Source of the DNA: Amycolatopsis palatopharyngis
GTDB taxonomy: Bacteria > Actinomycetota > Actinomycetes > Mycobacteriales > Pseudonocardiaceae
Assembly (NCBI RefSeq): GCF_003385185.1
Contig: NZ_PQHZ01000001.1
Span: 213,882 to 277,881, forward strand
Length of the DNA: 64,000 nucleotides
Reading direction: 5' to 3'
Part shown: one piece after another, positions 42,353 through 50,403 of the stretch
Layout of the letters: each line of letters opens with the position of its first letter
How positions within the stretch are numbered: position 1 is the first letter of the stretch
Program-made: the position numbers and the translations under genes
The notes under the pieces: generated by a model
What the model was told of the DNA's origin: nothing
The model's input: only the letters and a program-made list of their open reading frames with translations
Database searches by the model: none

Positions 42353-42964
42353 CTAGCGGTCGGTCAGCGCGAGCCTGCCCGCGAGCGCGACGAACGTGCC
42401 CGCGAAAACGCGACGCATCCAGCCCAGCACACGAGGTCTGGTGAGCACGCGGTTGCGGACCGCGGCGGCGAACACTCCATACCCGACGAACACCACGAAC
42501 GTGAACAACATGAATACCGCGCTCAACTCCAGCATCCGCAGTACCGCACTCGACTCGCCCGCACTGACGAACTGCGGTAGGAATGCGAAGAAAAAGATCG
42601 TCAGCTTCGGATTGAGCACGTTGATCAGCACACCGGAGGTGATGACCTGCACCGCCGAGCGCGATGAGTGTCGCTCGTCGGCGGTGTAGGCGCTCTTGTC
42701 CCGCAGCGTCTTCCACGCCATGTAGAGGAGGTAGGCGACCCCAAGGTACTTCAGGATCTGGAACGCGAGCGCGCTCGTGTGCAACAGGGCGGCCAGCCCG
42801 GTGACCGCCGCGACGACATGCGGGACGATGCCGAGTGTGCATCCGACCGCGGCGACGACACTCGCGCGGGCGCCCCGCGAGAGTCCCGCCGCCAGTGTGT
42901 AGAGAACGCCGGTTCCCGGCGTCGCGACGATCACCAGCGTCGTCAACAAGAACTCGATACTCAC
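42353..42964 (-). CDS. LysE/RhtB-family amino-acid exporter
   Basis: A 203-residue protein with five or six hydrophobic segments. It has the family motifs VATPGTGVLYTLAAGLSRG, GVAYLLYMAWKTLRD and LNVLNPKL-like INVLNPKLTIFFFAFLPQF. GTG 42964 is the start, with GGGGAG six bases upstream. It exports amino acids or related metabolites from the cytoplasm. It is divergent from the alpha/beta hydrolase with a 189-bp gap, and convergent with the ECF42 gene 13 bp away. Confidence 0.88.
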   Translation of the reverse strand: MSIEFLLTTLVIVATPGTGVLYTLAAGLSRGARASVVAAVGCTLGIVPHVVAAVTGLAALLHTSALAFQILKYLGVAYLLYMAWKTLRDKSAYTADERHSSRSAVQVITSGVLINVLNPKLTIFFFAFLPQFVSAGESSAVLRMLELSAVFMLFTFVVFVGYGVFAAAVRNRVLTRPRVLGWMRRVFAGTFVALAGRLALTDR

Positions 42965-43153
42965 GGCGAACTCCCCATAGACGCGAACCGGCGCCGCCTG
43001 CGTGACACCCTCAGCACCGTTCACACTATCGGTTGCCCGCGTCGTGCAGAACCACAGAGCACGGCCGTGGCCGCATATCGAGATCACTCGATCGGCTTCG
43101 GCTTTTGCCACGAGAAGCACCGCGGACGTGTGCCGAGAACCGGAAGGACCCTC

Positions 43154-43945
43154 ATGTCCACTGTGACTACTGTGCCATCGACCGACGGCACACCCATCGC
43201 CTTCGAGACGCTCGGGGCCGGCGACCCGGTCATCCTGGTGAGCGCCGCGTTGTGTGACCGGAAGACCACCGCCGCGCTGGCGGAACAACTGGCGCGGCAC
43301 TTCACCGTGCTCAACTACGACCGCAGGGGCCGGGGCGACAGCGGCGACACCACCCCCTATGCGGTCGAGCGCGAGGTCGAGGACATCGCCGCGCTCATCG
43401 CGCGGGCAGGGGGAAGCGCCTCGGTCTACGGCCACTCCTCCGGCGCGGGCCTTGCCCTGCACGCCGCGGCACACGGGCTGACGATTCCGAAGCTTGTCCT
43501 GCACGAACCCCCCTTCGAACCCGACGACGAGCGGGTACGGCGTCAGTCCAGAGAGGACGCCGAGAAGATCGAGGGCCTGCTGGCCGAGGACCGCCGGTGC
43601 GACGCACTCGAACTGATCCTCTCCGGCACCGGGATGCCACCCGAGATGGTGCGGCAGATGAGCACCGACCCCCAGGTACAGGCCATCGCCCACACGATGC
43701 TCTACGACTTCGCGGCGATGGACGACGCCGGCAGAGGTGGCAGGTCCTTCGCACGGCAGGCGGGCGAGGTGCGCACGCCCACCCTTGTGCTCGCGGGTGA
43801 GACCAGTCCGGAGTGGATGATCGAGGTCGGCAGGCAGGTCGCGGACGCGATGCCGAACGGACGGCACGAGATCCTGAAGGGACAGGACCACTTCGTGCCT
43901 GCCGACGTACTCGCGCCGGTGCTCACCGACTTCCTGACCGGCTGA
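43154..43945 (+). CDS. Alpha/beta hydrolase
   Basis: A 263-residue alpha/beta hydrolase. The nucleophile elbow GHSSGA puts Ser at 95. The catalytic His lies in GQDHFVPAD near 247, and the acid is probably in the late strand before it (AGETSPEW). NYDRRGRGDSGDT is the usual oxyanion loop. ATG 43154 follows GGAAGGA by five bases. The substrate is not deducible; the group includes esterases and 3-oxoadipate enol-lactonase-like enzymes. It precedes the ABC operon on the same strand by about 106 bp. Confidence 0.83.
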   Translation: MSTVTTVPSTDGTPIAFETLGAGDPVILVSAALCDRKTTAALAEQLARHFTVLNYDRRGRGDSGDTTPYAVEREVEDIAALIARAGGSASVYGHSSGAGLALHAAAHGLTIPKLVLHEPPFEPDDERVRRQSREDAEKIEGLLAEDRRCDALELILSGTGMPPEMVRQMSTDPQVQAIAHTMLYDFAAMDDAGRGGRSFARQAGEVRTPTLVLAGETSPEWMIEVGRQVADAMPNGRHEILKGQDHFVPADVLAPVLTDFLTG

Positions 43946-43980
43946 GGCCGCCGCGGCTCCGGAATGGTGGACGACCGGAG

Positions 43981-44000
43981 CCTACGTCGAGCGACGTAGG
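43981..44000. promoter_or_regulatory. Inverted repeat CCTACGTCG-AG-CGACGTAGG
   Basis: Perfect nine-base arms with a two-base spacer, 51 bp upstream of the ABC ATPase gene. The operon ends with a NarL-type response regulator, a class that binds such inverted repeats. Autoregulation by that regulator is a natural hypothesis. Confidence 0.55.
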
Positions 44001-44051
44001 CGAAGTGCCGCCGCGGCGCGGACGACCCGGCGCTGTTTCCCCCGCACAGTT

Positions 44052-44960
44052 GTGGCCATGGAAAAACCTGTCGAGACACGACGACTGAGCAAACACTACG
44101 GCCGGGCCGCTGCCGTTCGTGACCTCGACCTGACGGTCGAACCCGGTGAGGTCTATGGATTCCTCGGACCGAACGGTGCGGGGAAGACCACCACCCTGCG
44201 GATGCTTCTCGGTCTGGTCCGGCCGACGTCGGGCAGTGTGCGGGTGCGGGGCAGGGAACCACGCGTCGGTGGCCACCTCGACGGTGTCGGTGCGCTCGTC
44301 GAGGGGCCGGCCTTCTACCCGTACCTGTCGGGGCGGGACAACCTCCGAGTGCTCGCGCACCACGCGAAAGTCCGCGGGGAGCGCGTCGCGACGGTGCTGG
44401 AAACGGTCGGCCTGACCGACCGGGCGCGCGATCGGTACTCGGCCTACTCGCTCGGCATGAAACAGCGGCTCGGGCTGGCCGCCGCGTTACTCAAGGACCC
44501 TGCCCTGCTGATCCTGGACGAGCCCACCAACGGCCTGGACCCGGCAGGAATGGCGGATATGCGCGTGCTGATCCGCGAACTCGCCAGTGCGGGCAGAACC
44601 GTACTGCTGTCCAGCCATCTTCTCGGTGAAGTGGCCCAGATCTGCGATCGCGTCGGCGTGCTCGCCCACGGCGAGCTGATCGCCGAGAAACCGGTGGACG
44701 AACTCGCTTCCGGTGCGACTCTGCGCGTCGTCGCCGATCCTGTGGACGCCGCGCTGACCCTGCTCTCGTCGCTGCTCGGCAACGAACGGGTGCACCGGGA
44801 CGGCAGCGCGATCGATCTCGATGCCGACGAGTCCGACGCGGGCCGCATCAACAACGAGCTCGTGCACGCCGGGCTGACAGTCACCGAACTCCGCTGGCAC
44901 CGCCCTGACCTGGAACAGACCTTCCTCGAACTGACCGGAGGTAACTCCCATGCTCGATGA
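44052..44960 (+). CDS. ABC transporter ATP-binding protein
   Basis: A 302-residue ATPase. Walker A is GPNGAGKTT at 39-47. The signature region reads YSLGMKQRLGLA, Walker B is LLILDEPTNGLDP, and the switch His is in SSHLLGEVAQI. The C-terminal ~80 residues form the extension seen in bacitracin/lantibiotic-type exporters. GTG 44052 is taken as the start; ATG 44058 is equally possible. It overlaps the permease gene by 11 bases. With the sensor kinase and regulator downstream it fits an antimicrobial-peptide or envelope-stress detoxification module. Confidence 0.9.
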   Translation: MAMEKPVETRRLSKHYGRAAAVRDLDLTVEPGEVYGFLGPNGAGKTTTLRMLLGLVRPTSGSVRVRGREPRVGGHLDGVGALVEGPAFYPYLSGRDNLRVLAHHAKVRGERVATVLETVGLTDRARDRYSAYSLGMKQRLGLAAALLKDPALLILDEPTNGLDPAGMADMRVLIRELASAGRTVLLSSHLLGEVAQICDRVGVLAHGELIAEKPVDELASGATLRVVADPVDAALTLLSSLLGNERVHRDGSAIDLDADESDAGRINNELVHAGLTVTELRWHRPDLEQTFLELTGGNSHAR

Positions 44961-45792
44961 ACTCCAGGGTGTTCGGAGCGTGCGGGCGGAGCTGGCGAAG
45001 GCCGCACGGCGCCCTTCGCTGTGGCTGCTGGCCGCCGTTGCCGTCGTACTGAGCCTCACCTTCGCCTATCTCATCCCGTACGCCGGTTTCGCGGGCGGCA
45101 CCGAAGGCCCCCCGAACAGCGACCGGGGACTGGCCGCGATGCTGCCGGCGGAGTTCGCGGGCAGCGCACTCGCCGGAACGCCGGTGTTCGTGGGTGCCCT
45201 CGCCCTCGTCCTCGGTGTGCTGGTGGTCGGTGGCGAGTACACGACGGAGACCTGGAAGACGCTGCTCGCGCAGGGTCCTTCTCGGCTGACGGTCTATGGC
45301 GCGAAGATCGTGACCGTCGCGGTGGGTGTGCTCGCGCTGACCGTGTCGCTGTTCGCCACCACGGCGATCGCCAGCGCCGTGGTGGCCGCGTTGGAAGAGC
45401 AGCCGATGCTCTGGCCGTCGGTGTCGGCGATAGCGACCGGCCTCGGCGCGGGATGGCTGATCACGATGATGTGGGCAGCACTGGGAATCGCGCTGGCCGT
45501 GGCGCTGCGCGGTGTCGCACTCCCGATCGGCCTCGGGCTCGTCTGGCTGCTCGCCGTGCAGAACCTGATCGCCTCGATCGCCGCGCCACTCGTGGACTGG
45601 ATCGCGGACCTGCAGAAGGCCCTGCCCGGTCCGAACGCGGGCTCACTTGTCGCGGCACTCGGCGCGGCCGCGGATACGCCAGGTGTCTCGGAGATCGTCG
45701 GCGGCGGACAGGCGGCACTGGTCGTCGCGGGGTACCTGGCGGCCTTCGCCACCATCGGTGGTTGGCTGTTGTCTCGCAGGGACATCGGGTGA
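44950..45792 (+). CDS. ABC transporter permease
   Basis: A 280-residue membrane protein with about six hydrophobic segments and an extracytoplasmic loop after segment 1 (AGGTEGPPNSDRGL). VVGGEYTTETWKTLLAQGPSR is typical of ABC-2 permeases of the drug and lantibiotic-immunity type. It would dimerise with the ATPase encoded just before. The start lies within the ATPase gene (11-base overlap). The kinase gene follows after 37 bp. The substrate is unknown. Confidence 0.86.
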   Translation: MLDELQGVRSVRAELAKAARRPSLWLLAAVAVVLSLTFAYLIPYAGFAGGTEGPPNSDRGLAAMLPAEFAGSALAGTPVFVGALALVLGVLVVGGEYTTETWKTLLAQGPSRLTVYGAKIVTVAVGVLALTVSLFATTAIASAVVAALEEQPMLWPSVSAIATGLGAGWLITMMWAALGIALAVALRGVALPIGLGLVWLLAVQNLIASIAAPLVDWIADLQKALPGPNAGSLVAALGAAADTPGVSEIVGGGQAALVVAGYLAAFATIGGWLLSRRDIG

Positions 45793-45829
45793 TGGCCGGG
45801 ATCCGGCGGAGAACACGGAGGAGCGGCCC

Positions 45830-46948
45830 GTGAACGGGATGAGAGTGCCGATCCGCGACGTTCTGCTCGCGCTCGCATTCGTGGTCATCGGGGTGTTCGG
45901 CACCTTCGGCGCGGACGAGCGCACCACCCTCGACACTCCTGTCGACGCACTGGCCATCACCCTGGTCGTGATCGCCGCGGCCGCTGTCGCCGTGCGCGGG
46001 CGCTGGCCGCTCGCGGTCCTCGCGGCCACGACGGTCGCCACGTCGGCATATCTCGTGCTCGGCTACACCTTCGGCCCGATCCTGCTCTCGTTCATGGTGG
46101 CGATCTACACGGTCGCTCGCCATGTCGCGCTGCCCCGTTCCGCCGTCGCCGCGGCACTGGCGCTGCCGATCCTGCTCCTGCACCTGTTCGTCCAGTCGAG
46201 CGCGATCGGGCTGATCGGCATCATTCCCGGGTCGGCCTGGGTGATCGTCCCCTTCGCGGTCGGGGTGACGGTTCGCTTGACCAGGCAGTCCGCGGAGCAG
46301 ACCCGCGCGGAGATCGTTCGCGGGCAGGTCAACGACGAACGACTGCGCGTCGCACAGGAGGTGCACGACGTGGTGGGACACGGACTGGCCGCGATCAAGA
46401 TGCAGGCCGATGTCGCGCTGCACCTGCTGGCCCGCAAGCCGGAACAGGCGGAGATCGCGCTGAACACGATCAGCCGGACCAGTACCGACGCGCTGGAGGA
46501 ACTGCGAGCGACTCTGGCGGCGGTGCGGCGGAGCGGACCGGAAACGCACCGCGCCCCGGCGCCCGGCCTGGCCGGACTCGACGAACTCGCCGGGCGGTTG
46601 TCAGCGGCGGGCGTGGACGTGAGTGTGGAGACGGCAGGCGAACCACGTTCCCTGCCCGCCGCGGTCGACCTCGCGGCATACCGCGTGGTGCAGGAGTCCC
46701 TGACCAACGTGCTCCGGCACTCGGGGGCACAGGTTGCCCACGTCCGGGTCGGCTACGAGACTGACGAGGTGAGCATCTCCGTGACCAACCCGCCGGGTCC
46801 GGCGCCGACGGCCGGCGACGGGCAGGGGTTGGGCCTGGTGGGAATGCGCGAACGGGTACACGCGATCGCCGGCTCGTTCACCGCGGGGCCCACCCGCGAC
46901 GGGGGCTTCGAGGTCCGTTGTGTCCTCCCGTCGGGCGGCGGCGAATGA
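45830..46948 (+). CDS. Sensor histidine kinase (HisKA_3, NarL-type partner)
   Basis: A 372-residue kinase. GTG 45830 follows GGAGGAG by six bases. Residues ~10-150 have about five hydrophobic segments with short loops and little external domain, so it may sense within the membrane or via the transporter. The phospho-acceptor is His179 in EVHDVVGHG. The ATPase has RVVQESLTNVLRHSGA and GLGLVGMRER. The stop overlaps the regulator start (ATGA). It forms one operon with the ABC genes. Intramembrane-sensing kinases often respond to envelope stress or peptide antibiotics. Confidence 0.9.
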   Translation: MNGMRVPIRDVLLALAFVVIGVFGTFGADERTTLDTPVDALAITLVVIAAAAVAVRGRWPLAVLAATTVATSAYLVLGYTFGPILLSFMVAIYTVARHVALPRSAVAAALALPILLLHLFVQSSAIGLIGIIPGSAWVIVPFAVGVTVRLTRQSAEQTRAEIVRGQVNDERLRVAQEVHDVVGHGLAAIKMQADVALHLLARKPEQAEIALNTISRTSTDALEELRATLAAVRRSGPETHRAPAPGLAGLDELAGRLSAAGVDVSVETAGEPRSLPAAVDLAAYRVVQESLTNVLRHSGAQVAHVRVGYETDEVSISVTNPPGPAPTAGDGQGLGLVGMRERVHAIAGSFTAGPTRDGGFEVRCVLPSGGGE

Positions 46949-47604
46949 TCTCCGTCCTGATCGTCGACGACCAGGACGTCGTCCGGCTCGGGCTGCGCAC
47001 CCTGGTAGAGAGCGAGGACGGCCTTTCGGTCGTCGGCGAGGCCGGGGACGGGCTCACAGCGGTGTCGCTCGCCCGCGCGCATCGGCCGGACGTGGTGCTG
47101 ATGGACATCCGGATGCCCGGGGTCGACGGCATCGAGGCCACCAGGCGGATCAGTGCCGACGAGCAACTGTCCGGCGTCCGGGTGATCGTGCTGACCACCT
47201 TCGAACTGGACGAGTACGTCTTCGACGCGCTGTCCTACGGCGCGAGCGGCTTCCTGCTCAAGGACACGAAACCCGCGGAACTGCTCAGGGCGATCCGGCT
47301 GGTCGCCCAGGGCGACGCGTTGCTCTCGCCCTCGGTCACCCGTCGCGTCGTGGCCAAGTTCGGCTCGGGCGATCTACGGTCCGTCGCGAAGCCGCATCCC
47401 CGGCTCGCGAGCCTGACCGAACGAGAACGGGAGATCGTCGGACTCGTCGGCGACGGCCTCAGCAACGACGAGATCGCCGCCCGCCTGGTCATCAGCCCGG
47501 CCACCGCGCGCACGCACGTGAGCCGGGCAATGATCAAACTCGGCGCCCGGGACCGCGCCCAACTCGTAGTATTCGCCTACCAATCCAACCTGACACAAAG
47601 CTGA
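46945..47604 (+). CDS. LuxR/NarL-family response regulator
   Basis: A 219-residue regulator. The receiver has DD at 8-9, the phosphorylation site Asp54 (VVLMDIRMPG) and Lys in LLKDTKPAEL. The C-terminal LuxR helix-turn-helix is LTEREREIVGLVGDGLSNDEIAARLVISPATARTHVSRAM (about 155-194). It is phosphorylated by the preceding kinase and probably binds the inverted repeat at 43981 to control the operon. The gene runs into a 21-bp tandem repeat five bases after its stop. Confidence 0.9.
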   Translation: MISVLIVDDQDVVRLGLRTLVESEDGLSVVGEAGDGLTAVSLARAHRPDVVLMDIRMPGVDGIEATRRISADEQLSGVRVIVLTTFELDEYVFDALSYGASGFLLKDTKPAELLRAIRLVAQGDALLSPSVTRRVVAKFGSGDLRSVAKPHPRLASLTEREREIVGLVGDGLSNDEIAARLVISPATARTHVSRAMIKLGARDRAQLVVFAYQSNLTQS

Positions 47605-47609
47605 ACCCC

Positions 47610-47714
47610 CGAGTTGGCAGATCCGGGGCCCGAGTTCGCAGTTCCGGGGCTCGAGTTGGCAGATTCGGGGCCCGTGTTGGCAGATTCGGGGGCCGAGTTG
47701 GCAGATTCGGGGGC
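47610..47714. repeat. Five tandem 21-bp repeats, core GAGTTGGCAGATTCGGGG
   Basis: Five contiguous units of exactly 21 bp at 47610, 47631, 47652, 47673 and 47694. Unit 2 is the most divergent (TTCGCAGTTCC). The length is two helical turns. The array fills the gap between the response regulator stop and the convergent Lrp gene stop. There are no spacers, so it is not CRISPR. It may be a terminator or protein-binding array. Confidence 0.8.
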
Positions 47715-47720
47715 CGTCGG

Positions 47721-48179
47721 CTAGCCCATCCGCGGCGGCCCCTGCGGTCCGCGAAACCGCAGAGGCTGGCTGTAGACGACATTCGTCGTGGTGCCGCCGA
47801 ACTGGGACAGCTCGTTGACGATGCTTTCGAGGTGGGGCATCGAGGCCGCCGCGACCTTGAGTGTGTAGCAGTCGTCGCCGGTGATCCGGAGACATTCGAG
47901 GATCTCCGCGCGCTCCCCAAGCAGGTGATGCAACGGCTCGTGCCGGTTGCCGGGATACTTCAGTCGTACCACCGCGAGTACGGCGAAGCCGACCTTCGAA
48001 AGGTCGACATCCGCCCGGTACCCGGTGATGACTCCCGCCTCCTCCAGGCGCCGGACCCGTTCGGTCGTCGCGGAGGCGCTGAGGCTCACCCGCCGGCCCA
48101 GTTCGGTGAGCGCAAGGCGGCCATCGCGCTGGAGCTCGATCAGGATGGACCAATCGGTAGCGTCCAGACTCTCGGTCAT
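47721..48179 (-). CDS. Lrp/AsnC-family transcriptional regulator
   Basis: A 152-residue protein with an N-terminal helix-turn-helix (LTELGRRVSLSASATTERVRRLEEAGVI, about residues 24-51) and a RAM ligand domain (GFAVLAVVRLKYPG, ILECLRITGDDCYTLKV). It probably senses an amino acid. TATGTT stands exactly six bases before ATG (48186-48191, complement), so the transcript is likely leaderless. It is divergent from the LLM enzyme with a 92-bp gap, a plausible target. Confidence 0.9.
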   Translation of the reverse strand: MTESLDATDWSILIELQRDGRLALTELGRRVSLSASATTERVRRLEEAGVITGYRADVDLSKVGFAVLAVVRLKYPGNRHEPLHHLLGERAEILECLRITGDDCYTLKVAAASMPHLESIVNELSQFGGTTTNVVYSQPLRFRGPQGPPRMG

Positions 48180-48185
48180 CTGGGC

Positions 48186-48265
48186 AACATACCGGCAGAT
48201 TCACGGCCGCGAGGGCTTGACACCGGGATCGTCGCCTTCCGCCCTTGTTTCCGCCTGGATAGCCT
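48186..48265. promoter_or_regulatory. Divergent leaderless promoters, Lrp and LLM genes
   Basis: Complementary -10 boxes: TATGTT (48186-48191, minus) six bases before Lrp ATG, and TAGCCT (48260-48265, plus) six bases before LLM GTG 48272. No clear -35 hexamers are visible. Confidence 0.5.
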
Positions 48266-48271
48266 TGAGCA

Positions 48272-49138
48272 GTGCGAATAGGCGTGAATGTGCCCAACTT
48301 CGGGCCTGGTACCAATCCCGGCATGCTCCGCAGCTGGGCGCGAACGGTGGAAGGACTCGGCTTCGACCTGTTGCTGGTCTCCGACCACATCGCCGTGACA
48401 CCCGATGTCGCGGAGCAGTACCCGGCACCGTTCTACGAACCCTTCACGACCCTCGCTTGGCTGGCCGGGATCACCGACCGGATCAGCCTCGGTACGACGG
48501 TGCTCGTCGCGGCTTACCGGCATCCCTTGCTCGTCGCCCGGATGGCCGCCAACCTCAACCAGCTCAGCGGGGGCAGGCTGGTGCTCGGCGTCGGTGTGGG
48601 ATGGGCCAGGCACGAGTTCGCCGCACTCGGAATCCCGTTCGAGCAGCGGGGATCGCTGACCGACGATCACCTCAGTGCGGTCCGGGACGCCTGGAGTGAC
48701 AACGAGGACTACCAGGCCGGCGAGATCCCGATCTGGGTCGGCGGCAACAGCGTGTCGGGGATGCGCCGCGCGGTACGGCTCGGTGACGCCTGGCATCCCC
48801 TGCGCAACACCATCGGCTGGTTGCGCGAAGCCTGCGACAAGATCGAGGCCGAGGCGAACGCGCTGGGGCGGCCGACGCCTGACTTCGCCCCCCGCATCGC
48901 CCTGCGCCTCACCGAGTCACCGATCACCGCCCCGGAACGGCTGGCCGGCGAAGGCACCATCGAGCAGGTCCGCGACGATCTCGAACAGTTGCGGCTGCTG
49001 GGCGCCGGCACAGTAGTTCTCGACCCGTTCAACGGCGACCCACTCGAGACCCTTCATCCCGAGATCGCCTGGCAGGCGCTCGCGGCTGTCGCGGCCACGA
49101 GACGACAGGACGAAGATCCACGAACGGAGATGCGATGA
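48272..49138 (+). CDS. LLM-class F420/FMN-dependent oxidoreductase
   Basis: A 288-residue luciferase-like monooxygenase-fold enzyme. It has the family landmarks MRIGVNVPNFGPG at the start, VSDHIAVTP, LGTTVLVAAYRHP and GVGVGWARHEFAALG. Actinobacterial members usually use F420; FMN cannot be excluded. GTG 48272 follows TAGCCT by six bases. The stop overlaps the deaminase start (ATGA). Oxidation or reduction of a small heterocycle ahead of deamination is one reading of the pair, but it is speculation. Confidence 0.85.
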   Translation: MRIGVNVPNFGPGTNPGMLRSWARTVEGLGFDLLLVSDHIAVTPDVAEQYPAPFYEPFTTLAWLAGITDRISLGTTVLVAAYRHPLLVARMAANLNQLSGGRLVLGVGVGWARHEFAALGIPFEQRGSLTDDHLSAVRDAWSDNEDYQAGEIPIWVGGNSVSGMRRAVRLGDAWHPLRNTIGWLREACDKIEAEANALGRPTPDFAPRIALRLTESPITAPERLAGEGTIEQVRDDLEQLRLLGAGTVVLDPFNGDPLETLHPEIAWQALAAVAATRRQDEDPRTEMR

Positions 49139-49560
49139 CGCAGAACGACGAACACTTCCTTCGCAAGGCGATCGCGCTGGCCGCCACGGCACGGCAGGGG
49201 GGAAATCCCCCGTTCGGTTCCCTCCTCGTGGGCCCGGACGGCGCGGTCCTCGCCGAGGAACACAACACGGTCCTCACCGACAACGACATCTCCGCACATC
49301 CGGAACAGAAGCTGGCCAGGTGGGCGGCCCGCGAACTCGACCCGGTCACCGCGGCGGCCACCACCATGTACACCAGCTGCCAGCCCTGCACGATGTGTAC
49401 GGGTGCCATCGACCGGTCCGGACTCGGCCGCATCGTGTTCGCGCTCTCCACCGAACAGCTGACCACCCTCAAGCCGGCGACGTCCCAGCCACTCGTGCGT
49501 CTCGAAGGGCCAGCATTGTTCGACGAGGCGCGTGTCCCGGTCGAGGGGTACTACCGCTGA
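49135..49560 (+). CDS. Nucleoside/nucleobase deaminase (CDA fold)
   Basis: A 141-residue zinc deaminase. The proton shuttle motif reads H55-P56-E57 (SAHPEQKLARW) instead of the common HAE. The zinc cysteines are C85 and C88 (SCQPCTMC). The fold matches tRNA adenosine, guanine and cytosine deaminases. The length fits the free nucleobase group. It is translationally coupled to the LLM enzyme (ATGA). The substrate is uncertain; Glu57 is intact, so it should be active. Confidence 0.87.
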   Translation: MTQNDEHFLRKAIALAATARQGGNPPFGSLLVGPDGAVLAEEHNTVLTDNDISAHPEQKLARWAARELDPVTAAATTMYTSCQPCTMCTGAIDRSGLGRIVFALSTEQLTTLKPATSQPLVRLEGPALFDEARVPVEGYYR

Positions 49561-49596
49561 GCCCCGGAAAGCGGTAACCCGGGCCGCGGCAACGGC

Positions 49597-49613
49597 ATTA
49601 CCTGTCACGTAAT
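49597..49613. promoter_or_regulatory. Inverted repeat ATTAC-N7-GTAAT
   Basis: A small dyad 65 bp before the next membrane-protein gene. It could be a TetR- or Crp-type operator. No matching second copy was noticed in the window. Confidence 0.3.
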
Positions 49614-49677
49614 CGACGCGCCGCCAGGCCATGAGCAGAGTGGAACTCATCCGTTCCGTCCGCTTGTGGAGGCGACA

Positions 49678-50061
49678 ATGAGAGATCTTCGAATGATGCT
49701 ACGCGTCGACGCAGTGGCTTCGGCAGCGCTGGGCGTCCTGCTGATCGCCTTGGCCGGAGTCCTCGATGGACTCCTCGGCCTTCCGGTGCCGCTGTCGATC
49801 CTGGCAGGTTCCGGGCTGCTGATCTGGGCGGCGTTCGCCGCTCGGGTCTCGGCGAACTCGGCCCCGGCGCTGGTCCGCGATGTCATCGCCGGAAACGTGA
49901 TCTGGGTGCTGGCAAGTCTTGGCTACGTCGTTCTCGCCTGGTCCGGGCTCTCGGCTCTGGGTGTGCTCTTCGTTCTTGCGCAGGCGTTGGTGGTACTCGC
50001 ACTGGCCGGCCTGCAAACGGCCGGACTGACCCGGCGAGCGGAAACCGTCGCTGGGAGCTGA
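49678..50061 (+). CDS. Small four-helix membrane protein, unknown
   Basis: A 127-residue protein with four hydrophobic segments (about 13-35, 42-57, 67-90, 93-117). GGAGG lies five bases before ATG 49678. The order Gly/Leu/Ala-rich helix, short loop, helix is typical of small actinobacterial integral membrane proteins. I do not recognise the family. It stands alone between the deaminase and a small minus-strand gene. Confidence 0.75.
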   Translation: MRDLRMMLRVDAVASAALGVLLIALAGVLDGLLGLPVPLSILAGSGLLIWAAFAARVSANSAPALVRDVIAGNVIWVLASLGYVVLAWSGLSALGVLFVLAQALVVLALAGLQTAGLTRRAETVAGS

Positions 50062-50137
50062 ACACCGCCGCACTCCGGCCGGATGCCCGATCGTCGGTGC
50101 CGGCGATCCGCCTCGGCCGGAGTTGCCGGCATCGAGC

Positions 50138-50341
50138 CTAGAACTGCCGCAACGGCCGCCAGTCGGTGTCGATGTGATATTCGGCGGTTGGACAGCGATA
50201 GCGCACGATCATTCGCAGTTTTCCCTCCGCGCCTGAAGCGGCGGAACCAGCAGGATCAATCGTGTCGGTGATCTCGAGGATCGCCTCACCACAGCCGGGG
50301 AACGGACACCGTTCGCCGGTCGATCTGGACGTGCTGCTCAT
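50138..50341 (-). CDS. Small Cys-containing protein, possible zinc-finger-like
   Basis: A 67-residue protein, MSSTSRSTGERCPFPGCGEAI..., with Cys pair CPFPGC (12-17) and a later RYRCPTAEYHID. The pattern resembles a degenerate zinc ribbon. The start is uncertain: ATG 50341 has only a weak GGGGCGAG upstream, and ATG 50353 or 50383 are alternatives. Function unknown. Confidence 0.5.
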   Translation of the reverse strand: MSSTSRSTGERCPFPGCGEAILEITDTIDPAGSAASGAEGKLRMIVRYRCPTAEYHIDTDWRPLRQF

Positions 50342-50403
50342 ATCTCGCCCCATTGCTGGCAAGTATCGGGTCACGTCGGACATCGGTGTCCGGATGCAGA
50401 AGG

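Noticed and set aside
47610..47714. CRISPR array
   Set aside because: Units are contiguous without spacers and no cas gene is near.
49597..49613. Attachment site or phage remnant
   Set aside because: Only a short dyad; no integrase or duplicated att core.
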